Source: Lingula anatina
Lineage: Eukaryota; Brachiopoda; Lingulata; Lingulida; Lingulidae
Assembly (NCBI RefSeq): GCF_001039355.2
Contig: NW_019773748.1
Span: 328,291 to 392,290, forward strand
Reading direction: 5' to 3'
DNA: 64,000 nucleotides
In this document: piece by piece, positions 37,885 through 51,300 of the stretch
Position numbering within the stretch: the stretch's first letter is position 1
Layout: each line of letters begins with the position of its first letter
The notes under the pieces: generated by a model
Databases searched by the model: none
Told to the model about the DNA's origin: nothing
Seen by the model: only the letters and a program-made list of their open reading frames with translations
Position numbers and translations under genes: made by a program

Positions 37885-40800
37885 ATGGGCTGCGAAGGCA
37901 GTAAAAACGCAGACACAAAAGTGAACCACGAAAAACCACTTCAAAATGAAACAAGGAAACAGAGCAGCCCGACCCAGCCTTTGAAAAATGTTGAAAATGG
38001 AACAATTGGCAAACCAATTGACATCTGCGAAGAGGAGAAAGAGAAGGATAAAACTGGCGAAGAATCGTCGTTTCCCGAACCAGTTGAAATTCCTGACATC
38101 CATGCCACACATTTGTTAGGTGTCACTGAGGTATGGCCTCTGAAGTTGCTTACTTGAATTATAAGTCTAAATTATTGTCTTCTGTCTTGCAAAAATAAAA
38201 AGTAACATGATATACATACTGGATATATATCTAAGACAAGTCAGCATTTTCACAATTAATTTTCCGCATGTTTTTTTAGGATAGTAAAATTGAAGAAATG
38301 TTAGCAAGATTTGGAGAGAATGAACTGTTTGTGGATGAGGAGTTCAAGGCAGATCAGAAGGCATTATTTTACAGTGGCAGAGTTGAAGAGGATGTAGTTT
38401 GGCTCAGACCAAAGGTAGTTTGACAATACACTTGAAAAATGAATGCAGTTGCAATTAAACAAAAGAAACTGCCAATCCCAACAAAATAGGGTGACATAAA
38501 AGCAAAATATGCATCATAGTTCAACAAATGAATTTTTTCCCTGGGGCGTCATGACCATGCATCGTCCTCTTTCCATTTCTAAGTAGTGTTAAGTTTGATC
38601 TGTAAACAAGCTATCTTAATTATCTTGTTCTCTGAGGTTGTCTGAAAAAGTAATAGAGTTTTGCCGAGAGAAATGTATTGATTGTCTGGGTAATAATAGT
38701 ATTGTTTTTATGTGCATTATGTTTGACTCTGTCATTAAAGTTTGACTCTATCATTCAGGCTATGGCTTTGAAAAATCTTTTGGCAAATGACTCCCTTCAA
38801 TATTTGAAAACTCAAGAAGGGCTATGTGCTTGTAGATCATTCTTGGAGTTTTCAAATATGGCAGACAATCCCTTTATAAACGATTTGTACCAATTTATTA
38901 ATTTTTTTTAGGACATAGTTAAAGAAGGTCAGATACCACATCTGACAGTTGATGGTGTGACTCGTGATGACATAAAACAGGGGATCCTTGGAGATTGTTG
39001 GTTCCTTTCTTCTTGTGCTGCTGTCTCTGTGCAGGAGAGATTCATGAACAAGGTACTCATCTCATGAATGAAGAAAGCAGGCTTACAAGTTGATTGAAAA
39101 TAAATCTGTCTTGTTTTGTGGTTTAACAAACTCTCGTGTTTGACAGATAGATGGAGATGTAAAGAAATAAAAGGTTCGGATGTCACAACAATATGCTTAT
39201 ATTGTATACAGAATAAATATATAATATAAAAATAAGTATGTGTTTGTATATTTCATTTTTCCAGATAATAGATTAAGATTGTTACAAGGGTTTATGAAAA
39301 TTTTCATCATCTTTTAAGACAAGGTTAAAGAAATACATTTTTAATTGGTAATTTGCCATTTGTTATAATTTCAGATAATTGGAAAGAACCAGGTGTTGTG
39401 TGGAAATGGTTATAAGGGAATAGTTCATTTTTGTATGTGGAGATTTGGGGAATGGGTGGATGTGTATATAGATGATCTCCTGCCAACAAAGGATGGGAAG
39501 TTATTTTATGCCAAGTCTGAGGATCCTACAGAGTTCTGGCCACCACTCATTGAAAAAGCATATGCTAAGTGAGTTGATATTTATTTAAATTTATGCAGGG
39601 CTTTTCACTGTTCTTTGGAAAAATATGATATAGAGCAGTTGGATTCTGATCCTCAAAGACATGTTTGTGTTTTATTCAAAATTTTAAAAAATAGATTTTA
39701 AAACACAACTAATAATTTATATGGAGGAAAACTGCTTGTAATTGCTTGCAGGAAAAAAAGCAAAGCATACATGTACTTTCATAAAAAAGATCACAATATT
39801 TGGAAAACAAATTAAAAATTGATGGAATTCTTATGTTCCAGACTACATGGATCTTATGAAGCCATAGAAGGTGGGCAGACCATGGATGCACTTGTTGATC
39901 TCACTGGTGGGCTGGCAGAGAGGTGTGAATTGAAGGAAGTGGATGTCAATAAGTTTAAACATTTCCACAGGGCTCATCAGGCAGGAGCATTCATTGCTTG
40001 TTCCAGAAAGGTGGGAACACAGTCACACTAATTGTCAAATATTTATGTCAGGAAACTTCTCAATAATTTTATGAGCACAGTTTTTTTTATTATGAATTAA
40101 TGAAAATAAAAAGCCTACATAAGAAAAGCAGATGGTAAAAGTACACAGATTTAGAAATGTAAAGGAAAACACATTAAAAATATATTGGAGATGTGTCAAA
40201 CTATGAATTAATCAGCATTTGAGCTGTAGCTTCATTTTAATATGATCACATTTTTCTTTCAGGGAGATTGGACCATGTCAATTGAAGCAGATCCAAATGG
40301 TTTAGTTAGTGGTCATGCCTACTCTATCACTGATTTAGCAACTGTAAGTACTAAATATTATATAGGTTTTTGGTTTTATTGTAATGATTAACATTTATGT
40401 GACAAGTAATGTACAACATCTGTATTTATCTCTTCCTATGCTGTCTTTATTTGTCAGTGCTAGAGAATGAATAGTGGGAACAGAACAGTAGCAGGACAAA
40501 GTGTAGATGCTCTTCAGAACTTTATGGCACTTTATACCACTGAACCCTGTTTTGGTAGTTTTCATCCCAACAGATATGACACTGAAATAGTGGTGCTTTA
40601 TAGTTCAAATAAGTGAGTTGAAATTTTACATCATTTGGTGTAATTATTTTTTACTTTTTCACTGTTTAAAATTTATGTAGGTGACAGTAAAACGTCCTGG
40701 TGCTGTGGAAATTATTGAGAGGCTTCTTAGAATCAGGAATCCATGGGGAAATGAGACTGAGTGGAGAGGAGCTTGGAGTGATGAGTATGTCTTTGTGATT

Positions 40801-43473
40801 TTTTTGGTGTTAAATAAATGTAATTTTCAAACACGGCCTTATTTAATGCAAATTATTATGCAATTAATTTCATGAGTTACAACTATTTGTGCATGCTCAT
40901 TTCTTGTTGTTTCTTTAAGCGATGAAAACTGGCAGTGGCTTGATGAAAAAACTAGAGAAAAGCTTCACCATATATCAAAAGGGGATGGAGAGTTTTGGAT
41001 GCGCTATGAAGATTTCTGCTCAGAATTTTCAGAAGTTACAATTTGTACCCTTGGTCCAGATTTTGATGGAGATGGGGTCACAGATCAAGCAGGTATAGCT
41101 AAATGTCTCTTTTGCCCTAATGGACATTTTATGGGTTTCTAAAATTCTTTGTTAAAATGAAAATCATTTTTAAACAATGATAAGAGATAGTAAATTTTAA
41201 AAGCATACAAAGAGCTTAAATTTTATATACCAAAATTTTATGAAAAATGCAACATTTTTCCTGAACAAGGTTTACCATATCCAAATTGCTTCACTCAATT
41301 ATGATCCATATGCCCTTTTTGACTTTAAGGTTTCATGATTTTGGAGTCACTCTCAATATTGATAGAGAATGGTGAATTTCACTCATGGTTGTAAAAGTTA
41401 GATCTTGACAGGGTTATATATTGAAATTCCCTCAGTGGTTTTTGATAGGGTATCCCCATTTGATAAAGAGAAATTTGCTAACATTTCCATCTATTATCAG
41501 TATAAGTCTAATGGGTTTTGATGCTTTTGAAAGACAAATGCTTTACAAATTTACATACACTTAGTGCATTTATTATGGAAACCAGACCAACATTTTATTT
41601 TTCTGGAAGTTGCAATATTCTTTTTTAGGTCACATTGAGAAAGTGAAGGGAGAGTGGAAAAAAGATATTTCAGCAGGAGGATGTAGAAATGATTTAGCCA
41701 GCTTTGCCACAAACCCACAATACCTTTTAACATTAACCGAGCCAGGTATACATTAAGATTTAGAAATGTTCAGTGTTTGCCGTTAATGAATGAGAAAATG
41801 AGAAAACTTAAGCAAAAATTGAAATATGTTGGTGTGGGACTCTTCCCTCTTTCAGAACAAAAAATTACAGATGCAGTTCCTGGGGATAAAAGACTGACAC
41901 AGTGCTTTAAAGTGCCTCACATCGTGTCAGATTTTTTTGCACTTTTTATGATAACTTTCCATTATCCATAAATGAATAAATCACCTGGTGATAGTGATAG
42001 CAAAACATATTTTAGATGATCTATTGGCCATTGATTTAATAATCAAATTTCATGCTTTTTACAGGTATTACTCAGTTATGAATATACTATCCATTCTATT
42101 TTAGATGATTTTGATAGTAGTATAGATGATCTAGATGATGAAGGAAAGTGTAGTGTTGTGATTGCTCTGATGCAAGAGCATCGCAGATCTCAGCGACATT
42201 TGGGAGTCAAAATGTTACAGATTGGATTTGTGATCTATAAGGTAAGCAGTTGGTTTGAAGTTGCCATACATGTAAGCTCTTTGTTGTGATTGCTCTTCTT
42301 TGGACATAAGCCATTGTTAGGTTCAAGTAGCCATTTTGGTATTTTGCAATACTTACAAGACTTAATGCATGGCAACCACAATTTTAGAAATTCTCTCATA
42401 CTTATGTTGGAGTTATAGATTTATTTTTGAGCCACTATCTTAAAAATAGAAATCACAAGCTTATGAACAGGTGTGTGGATCTTAATTTTTTCTAGTCTTG
42501 GAAAGGGTTGGTTTACAGCTGATGAAGGGAAAGTGCTGAAAGTTCCTGGAAAAATCGTTTTGTTGCTATATTAAAGGGATAATAACTCTTCATATGAGAT
42601 CTATATTTCACAATAAAAACATTGTGAACAACTCATAGAAATATAATATATTCTGTTGTACCACAAAAACGGCAGTTATAGCTATTATTCTGATATCTGA
42701 GCTTGTCTTTAGACCACTTGACCTCCATTAATGGCTATACTCTGTTATAATCTCTTAAGAGATTATAAGCAAAAAAAAAAAACTTTTTAGAAAAAAAAAC
42801 AGGGACTAACTTTGAATGTAAAAATGGATTCATTAACCATTGGTAAGTATGGGAAAATTGTCGTTTACTCCAGGAAAATTCATTTTTTGGCCAAAACGAA
42901 GAGTTATTATCCCTTTAAAGGGTCTTATGCACATTGTGTGCCTTTAATGATAAAGTTACAATGTGTTTAGACTTTTATGAACCTCAAAAAGTGCTGCAAA
43001 TGCTGCATTTTTTTTTCACTTCAGACAGAAGATCCAGAAAACAGATTGCCAGAAAAACACTTCCGTTACAACTATGATACAGGCAAATCTGGTGTTTACA
43101 TCAATTATCGTGAAGTCAGTGGACGTTTTCAGTTAGAACCAGGTCACTATATTGTAATTCCGTCCACTTTCAATAAAAATGATACAGGGAGTTTCCTTAT
43201 GAGGTTCTTTGCACAGAAAAAGTTCACAGTGAAGAAAATGTAAAACAAATTTTTGCTTTATGTGCTACATATATAATAGCATATTTAATATATTTATATT
43301 TATTGTGGTAAATCAGACATAAATCCACATTTATTTTTGTAGCTGCTGTAGGTATAAGTGAATTTTGTGGACAATTTCTAATTGATTTAATTCTATTTTC
43401 CTTTCTTGAAAGGAGGAAGAGGTTTGATCTTCCAGCAGATGTTTCAGACTATGAAATTGTTTTAAGCTCTTGA
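37885..43473 (+). CDS. Calpain cysteine protease without EF-hand domain
   Basis: Twelve exons: 37885..38130, 38280..38414, 38912..39052, 39375..39568, 39842..40010, 40263..40343, 40681..40784, 40920..41092, 41629..41745, 42105..42241, 43025..43239, 43413..43473. Phases close, giving 590 residues. The calpain core is intact: Cys156 in [11 protein letters not shown], His313 in [10 protein letters not shown] and Asn342 in [12 protein letters not shown]. The beta-sandwich (C2-like) domain III follows, from about 390 to the end. There is no penta-EF-hand region, so this is an atypical calpain. The N-terminus MGCEGSKN fits N-myristoylation at Gly2 with a palmitoylatable Cys3, followed by a charged, disordered ~75-residue leader. 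The closing exon encodes [19 protein letters not shown] and a stop. If intron 11 is retained, translation ends at 43243 instead. Calpains cut cytoskeletal and signalling proteins in response to calcium. The exact subfamily was not determined. Confidence 0.92.
42575..42914. mobile_element. 340-bp MITE with TTAA target duplication
   Basis: In calpain intron 10. TTAA at 42571-42574 and 42915-42918 flanks perfect 17-bp terminal inverted repeats that begin AGGGATAATAACTCTTC. Flanking TTAA is the hallmark of piggyBac-type insertion. There is no internal coding capacity, so it is non-autonomous. Confidence 0.75.
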
Positions 43474-45374
43474 AATTCCCTTAATATTGAGCATATTATA
43501 AAAAGAGCATAATCTTTGGAAAGCCGTCCTCTTTAATTAGAATTGAGAATTTTTGAGCCTTATTATAAATTTTATTACATCCATTTGTATATTTACTTGT
43601 TATTGTTTTTTAAAAATTTAATTATATAATAATCCAGATTTCAGTCATGTATACACTTATTGTTAATCTCTTACCCTGGCTGTGATATAGCAAGTGATTC
43701 ACTCACTGTTACATTTAATGGCAATAGAAAATTGTTTTGATGTATTAATAGCATTTTGTTTAGATGTATTTTGTGTACGTATATAATAAGGGATGCAACT
43801 TGCAGTCAATTTCCATTAATATATTTCCAGTACTTCACTGAAGTAGACATTCCATAAATGTTAAGAATAACTTTGCAAGTGCCTAATAAAACCTGCAACT
43901 CCATCATTTGTGCAGCTGAATGTTCCGAAAAAATAGAGACAGTGGAGTTTGTGAGATTGAATAAACCAGATATGGAATCAAGTTGTTTCCATATGGAAAA
44001 AAACTTTTGAGTTTCTTCATGATATAAAAAAACAAAAGTGACTGCCGCTTTATAAATAAACATCAGTATTATGTGTGACCATTGGCATACAGGCATCTGT
44101 GTGCAAAAACAATTTTCTAAACAATTACTACAAAAAATACTTGGCAAAGTCCTATACTAGTTTACTGATAACTTCAACTGGAACTGTCACAAGTAAGAAA
44201 CTTGACTTGAAACAATTGGACATGATATTGTGGTCATTTTTACCCTAGGGGAATAATCTAAACTATGTTGGTAGTTCAAATTGCTGTGGGGCCCAAGCTG
44301 GCAAATTATTTTTAAAGTCAATTTAACTCTTCAAAAAATTAAAGTGCTCTATGTCTAAATAGTATATTTAAATACAGGTTTGAAATCTCTACAACATCAA
44401 TAATAATATAAATGCATATGGTCCTGCAGTTTTTGACTTAAAGTGGTCATGACCAATATCCCTACCTACTATCAGACAAAAAGCTTTCAATTTAAAACAA
44501 ATACCAATTTGGGGAGAGATAGCCCCTCTGACAGTAGTTCCAGTACATCTTCCAAACAATCTTTCAAGGGGGTATGCTCCTGAAATTAAAACAATGATCC
44601 TTATTTCATCTCTCCTACACTTTGTCAACACCAAAAAAATTAATTTAAAACCCTTGATTTTACTGAACATGAAAATGAGAAAATTTAACTTTCCAAATAA
44701 AAGTTCAAAACAGTAATAGGTATGTGAATATCTATACCAAATGTCTTTGTTTCCTTCAGTCTAATGTAAAACAGTCAATCTGTCCAGGTTTTAAAATTTA
44801 CAGAATCTATAAATTAATATTCTTAAAGTTATTTCTGAGGAGAAAATTGGATCACTTTAATTAAGTCCCACGTGCAAAAGATATCTTGAAAAGCCTCTAT
44901 AACAGCCAGATCTTTTCAGAAATGGTCTGCCATAAAAAACTCATACAATTAGAACTAATTATAATAACCACAAGTAATAAATATTTGACATGTTCATGCA
45001 TGTTGAACTTAAACCTAAACTCATTTCTGGGATGTTTTTAAAATCCTAAACAAATCCCTTCTATCATACATTGCTCACAATGTGTGTCCAAGTTCTCCCA
45101 AAGGGACAAAATGACACAATAAAGGAATTGGCAGTGCTTTGATGTCTTTTGTGAATCATTTAAAAAAATTGAACTTAATTTTTACATTGAGGAAGTGTGT
45201 AAATAAAGTAAATAGTCATACAAAAACATTTGAAAAAAATGATCAAAATAATGCACAATTGAGTATGTCTTTACACATATGTAATATTTACAGCAATTGG
45301 TCAAAATTTGCAAGATATTGGTCATTTTACATTCAACACACTGTATCAAATTAATGCAAAACAAAGTAATGATA
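43474..45374. other. Convergent intergenic region, calpain / DGCR2-like 3' UTRs
   Basis: AT-rich sequence between two converging stops. A plus-strand AATAAA lies at 43885-43890. No coding exon, RNA gene or element was recognised. Confidence 0.5.
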
Positions 45375-48300
45375 TTACACATAACTCTTGTGTGGGGGCA
45401 CAGAAGGTAAACTTCTACGATTCTGAGATATTGTCCTCCCTCTCCTCCCTCTGTCTCCCTTTCCCCTTGGCTCTGTATTAACAGCACTGCCTCTGGGACT
45501 CGGGCCCTCTGTGACACTAGGGCGGTCCATATGTGTGCCATGGAGAGAGGTCTCAGAATTAGACCTCTGTAGTGTCAAAACTGGAGTTTCTTGTATCCTC
45601 CTTTGGCGTCGACTGTGCTCTGTGGTCTGATCTGCAGTAAATGGTTGATGTTCTGGAGAACCATGAGTTGGCAAACTCTGGTAGTTAAAGTTCCCGGACA
45701 ACCGTGTTGAATGTCTTTTCTTTTGGCATCCTGGACTAAGAGATTTCCTCCCCGTGGAATGGTCTCGTGACCTGCTCTGTGACCTTGCCCTGTCACCCGA
45801 GTTTGACCTCCTCCTTTCTACAGATCTTGATCTTTGTTGATCAGGAGTGTCTGTGTCCAAAGACTGCACAGTTTCCCGTGTGGACAGAACATCTGGGCTG
45901 TCAATAAAACCATACTGCTTGAATTTGGGATTGGGGTCCTTCAGACTTTTCATGTACATTTTAACCAATGGGTTGCCATTATTGACTGATTTGTCACCTG
46001 CTGCAGGACTTTCTGCAGCAGCACCATTATGATTGCCAACAATGTCTTTTGTCCCTGCTGAAGACTTTCTTCGAGCTCTGTTTCTTGATTTCTTCTTGGA
46101 CTTGCCAACTGCTGTTGTGGCATCATGGTTTTGCTTCACCCTTGCCCCATTGTGCTGATTGTCCCTGCGTTCCTCACCCACTATTCCAACTGGACTGTCC
46201 CCGTGAGTGTGGTCAACATTGTCCTGGTTACAAAAATTTGCTTTATTATGTAAAAGTTGTGAGTCACTTTGCACAGCTGGTATATGTCTACTAGAGTCAG
46301 GTTGCACTCTGAAAGTATCTCCCCTACTCTCATTGGCAATGGCAGGATAAGAGGCATCAGTCTGCAAAGCTGTCATTGCAGCAGCTGCTGCCCCCTGTTG
46401 ACGGCGTTCCCGCATCTCTCCAGTCTCTGAACATACAGATGCAATAGACATCTGTGAAGTTATGGAATGTGATCGCCCCACACATTTCCTAGTATTTGGT
46501 CCATTGGGAGTGAAAACAGCATGCAGTGGGCTTTTCTGGCTGCCTCCCTCTGAAGTAAGGGCTATGGCAAGAGGCACAGCTCTTGGGTTAATCAATCCCA
46601 ACCTGTCTGATCCTGCTGCTGGTGAAGGTTCTTTAAGGTTGGTCCCAGTATTTCTATCAGGATCAATAGGTCTGAAGATGAAGTCCAATGAATTAGGAGG
46701 AAGACTCCTTCTAGCCTGTGTACCAGATGGTGGTTCAGATTCCACAACTTGGAAGGCAGATGCACGAGGAAGCTCCTGCTCATGGTCACAGGAGAAACTC
46801 TTCACAAATTGTTTAGGTGAGACTGCCTTCATGACTGGATTGTCGTGGCAGTAGCCCCCTACAGCCCCCTCAGGGTCACTTTCCCGCAATATGAGGGATA
46901 CCCTGGGGCTGTCCCTGTCACGCCACACAATGATCTCATCCTCTCGTTGTTCTATGAAAGCTCTCTGTGGTCCACATTTCTTTTCAGTGGAATCCCCAGA
47001 ATTACACGAAGTTCTTGATAGAGTACTCTCAGGTCTAATCATTTTTGTATTGTTCTTAGAAGCAACAGGCTCATTGTTTCCTTCCCCATTTTCACTAATA
47101 TAAGAACTTCTTGGGCTGTCAGAATTTCTTCTTATTTGCAAGTTATCATTTTGCCTAACCAGGGAGCTTCTTGTTCCCTTTGGAACATAATCATCAGCAG
47201 CACTAGAGGACTGGATCACCATAGGTTCAGCCACAGAGCGTGGAGACATGGTTGGCTCTGAGGCAGCATTGTTTTGCACCTGCACCCTCTCTACTCTGAC
47301 ATTCGGTATCACTACTGGCCCTCTATCTCTTATCACCTGAGAACATTCAGGATTTGACTCAGTGCTTGCATTTGTATTGGACTGTGGAGTTTCAGTAGCA
47401 CTTGCACAGTTACAAGGTAATGGCAAGGTACTGCTGTTTCCAGCATCATGTTCTCTTCTTGTAGAACTTTCTGATGCAATTTCCCGAGAGGTGTGTGGAT
47501 GTTCTCCAGCAGCCTGACCCCTCGCAGCATTTCTACTGATTAGTTCTGCTATGTAACCTGCAGGGGGTACATTAGGCAGCCGCCCAGTCACTGAAGCAGA
47601 TGGTCTGCTATTTTCTTGACCTAACTGCTGATTAGTATTGGCTATGGTATCATATGCTGGTGGTAGGATGTCTGGAGCTTTCCATGGTGTATATGGTGGT
47701 GGTGGTTCCTCGTATGGTGGAAATGCTAAGCCAATATTCACCTCATCGTAGCCTGCCACATATGCTACAGTGTCATCCTCTAGATGGCGCTCACTGCTGG
47801 GGCTGTTTAGTCCTAAAATCAATTAAACACTTGCTTAAATTGTGAGAGTACCATTTAACTCCTAATGTTTAATATCTGCTTCAGCTCTTTAAAATTTGTT
47901 AAGATGGGTGCTTGATATTCCAGACATTTCTAGTTGACATGTGAACTATCAAACATATGTGTACATGTACGAAAAAGTGTGTGTGTGTGTACTGATGAGT
48001 ATGGACATGCATAAGTAGTATTGCTCCAGAGAACAAACCTTTTAATCCACTGTAGTTTCCAACAACAAAAGCCTCAGGGAGCGATTTTAATAGATTTTTT
48101 AGGTGTTCCATCATGCACCTAAGGAGAATGTCTTTAGAACTTTGTTTCAAAACCTGAACTTACTTCTCATCATGACCAGCATGCGTCTCTTCCTGAGTCT
48201 ATGTATCATGAACAGGAGCAGTGCCAGGATGAGGATTGATGTCAAGGTACTGGCAGCCAAACGTAATCCCAGGTCTGCAGCACTGGCAGCATCTACAATA

Positions 48301-51300
48301 ATAAAGAAAATGAGTGACAAGCTGAAAAAGACATACAATATATATATATCTGAAAATATTCTGTACAATTTTAATAGTTTAGTAATGTTGATCAAGAAAT
48401 AAGATCATTGTAATTTATGTTATATGCATAAAACTTGAAAAAAATTACCCAAGAAAAAGTGAGGTAAAGCCAAATAAATCCACAGCATTAATTAACACAA
48501 GTTTCTTTAAAATACATCATTTGAAACACATTTTACCTGCTGTGTTCTCTACATTGGGGACAACATTCCCTCCAGTGCCATTGGTGGCAGGTGGAACAAT
48601 GGGAGAGACCACACAGACATATTCACAACACTTGCCCTCCACCTCCTCAAACATCTTACACTGTGGTGGGGAGCAACTGGGGGAGGCACACATGGTGGGG
48701 AATCCCTTCTCACACACACAAACCATGCAGGGGTCATCCCCCTTAGGGATGTACTGAGATCCCTCCTCCACCTTGTAACCCTGCCAGTCATAGCACCTTG
48801 CATCGACGGCTGAAACAGAAGAGAAAAGATAAAAAGTTGAGAAAAGAGCAATGGGCATACATGTCACTAGTGAATAAATGTAAATCAGTCTAATTTCAAT
48901 ATTTTTAGGATAAAAAACCTTGATGATGTTCAAAAATTTTATCATGTTTTGACATTTATAACTGACAACCTTAACAGTCTATACCAGTAGATTTAGCACT
49001 TGCCAACTACACACATTTACAGTATAAAGAGCTGGTACATGCCTTAATATTTTACATCTGAATTACAATATTATGTTCATTTGATGTATACCTTGCATAA
49101 AAATTCTACCTTAGCACACAGGTTTATCTAAATGACATTTCCTTCAAACTGTGAAATTTATTATGCCCCCGAGGTGAAAAGTGAACTTCAGAAAGAGACA
49201 CAAATCCTTTGAATGTATAATTTAAACATGTTAGAGTGCTAATACAGCAAACTGCACACTATACTGCCCTAATACAGCATGGCTTTAGTTTACTATATAC
49301 ACCACTGCCCCTTTTTTAAGGAATCCTACTTAATAATTTCTATTAACTTTCACAGTTTTCTTGAAGACTATCAAAATTCTCAATGTTTTATAATCTTTGA
49401 TCTACATCATGCCAGATGTCATTTCCATATGTCTTGTGTAGTACTAAAGATATCTAAATTCTACTCTATGTCCCAAATGAATTTCTAATAGAGAAATCAA
49501 TGACTAGGAAAAGACAATTATGGATTAGGTCTGTAAGATCAAATTATTCCAATTGTCCAAGGAAAACGAGGGGATATAACAAAAGAAGAGTATGCAGCCA
49601 TATTTATATCACATACAAAATGTAAAGATCAAGACAGACTGACAGCTAGCAGGTTCATAACACTAGACAATTTTAAATCAATGGGTTGGTGGTAGTTACC
49701 ACAGCAGATATTCATATTTCCAATAAATGTCAATAAACTTTCCACTTCATGCTGCCATACATCATGGCTGTTCATCATTTACAATATTCTCTGGGCTAGA
49801 GGCATACTCAGCTTGGTAACAGAGCACCCTGTTCTGTGCTGTTTGGGTAAACACATACCACATAAAGATCATTGTTGCTCTTTTCCTCCCAGAACAGAAA
49901 CCGTAATGGAAATAAATGGGGAAACCAGATGAGATAATTTCCCTCTCTTTACTGCAAACTTTAAACATATTACTGGAGCCCCAGCAGAGCTAGCTAGTTT
50001 ATCTATAAGGCTACAAGATAAAAAATATCTCCAACTCTACACAAAACTCTGTTCACATCACACACACAGAGAAAAAAAGACCCTTTTAACTGAGAAAAGA
50101 TCCATTCAGAATCAAAATGAGATCCTGGTTCTATGCCATTAAAAAACACAAGTTTTACTGTATAAAGCTACATTGTTTCCAAAAAAGACCCACCCAATTT
50201 TGATATTGCTGGCTACAAACATGGCTAAAAAGCTTTCACAGAACTATCAGACATCAAAGGTGGATCTGATTCTGAGAAACATTTTTCATTATTGATTTTT
50301 CTTGTCCAAATGACTATGGAATGCTCTGCTGTACATAAACCTGAACATGCCTTCTAGTTTATGCTGATTCCAAAGAAAGTTTTATATACAAACATTGTGA
50401 GCACACTTAATAGCCCAAGAAAGTGAGAAAATATAAAAATAGGCATTTATCACACATTTCAAGAGACTTTATTGATTTTTTCAGATATGATTCTAATTAC
50501 TAGCACTGCTGTCTTGGGAGACTTGTGTGCTTTTTATAAACTTATTAAGATCCTGTGTCAACAAACTTGTCAGATATTCAATATTGGTTACAGCCCTAGT
50601 GAATTCAAATGACAGATTTTGTCCAAAGAAATGCTGCATTTCTATCCCAATAGCTTATGAATGATCAAAGCAAACACTTTTGTATTTTCCTCTTCACATG
50701 TTCCAATCCATAGAAAAAGGCTTGGGGTGTTTTTTGGCAGTACAATATAGTTAAATTGGAGGGTATCTCAAATTTTCTTTGAGAGTGGGAGTTTGTAGGT
50801 TACAAATCACTAAAACCATCTCCACAACATATCATGTTAACAATACAATGAAAAGTAGAGCCAAAGTAAAAAATCACATGTTTCATTGCAGTAATAATCT
50901 TTTTAAACCTCTTATTTGGCATCTTTTAAATGCAATGCTGAAAATAAACTTATTTCTCTGTGCTAATGGCTCAAATGTCTTAGTTAAATATCAGTATCTT
51001 AGTTATGTTGGGAAAAAACCACAAAATATTTGCATAGGGTGAAAACCTTACAGTACATGCCTCACAGCATCCATCGCAATTCTTGTTTTTACATATTTAA
51101 TGCAAAATCAGCAACTTTCTAAAACTCCTCACGTAATTATCACGTAATAATCCTACATGTTTGACAAAATGACATCCAAATCTTCACTTTCACTTTAAGA
51201 GAAATTATAGATAAAAGGATTTTAATGGCCTTGAAATCTTTTATTTCCTTTTTAAATTCAAAAGAAATTTTTATGACTTAACACACCTCACATTTTTTTA

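Noticed and set aside
45847-47103. Several plus-strand open frames inside the DGCR2-like last exon
   Set aside because: They are the antisense shadow of a long coding exon and show no start context or domain.
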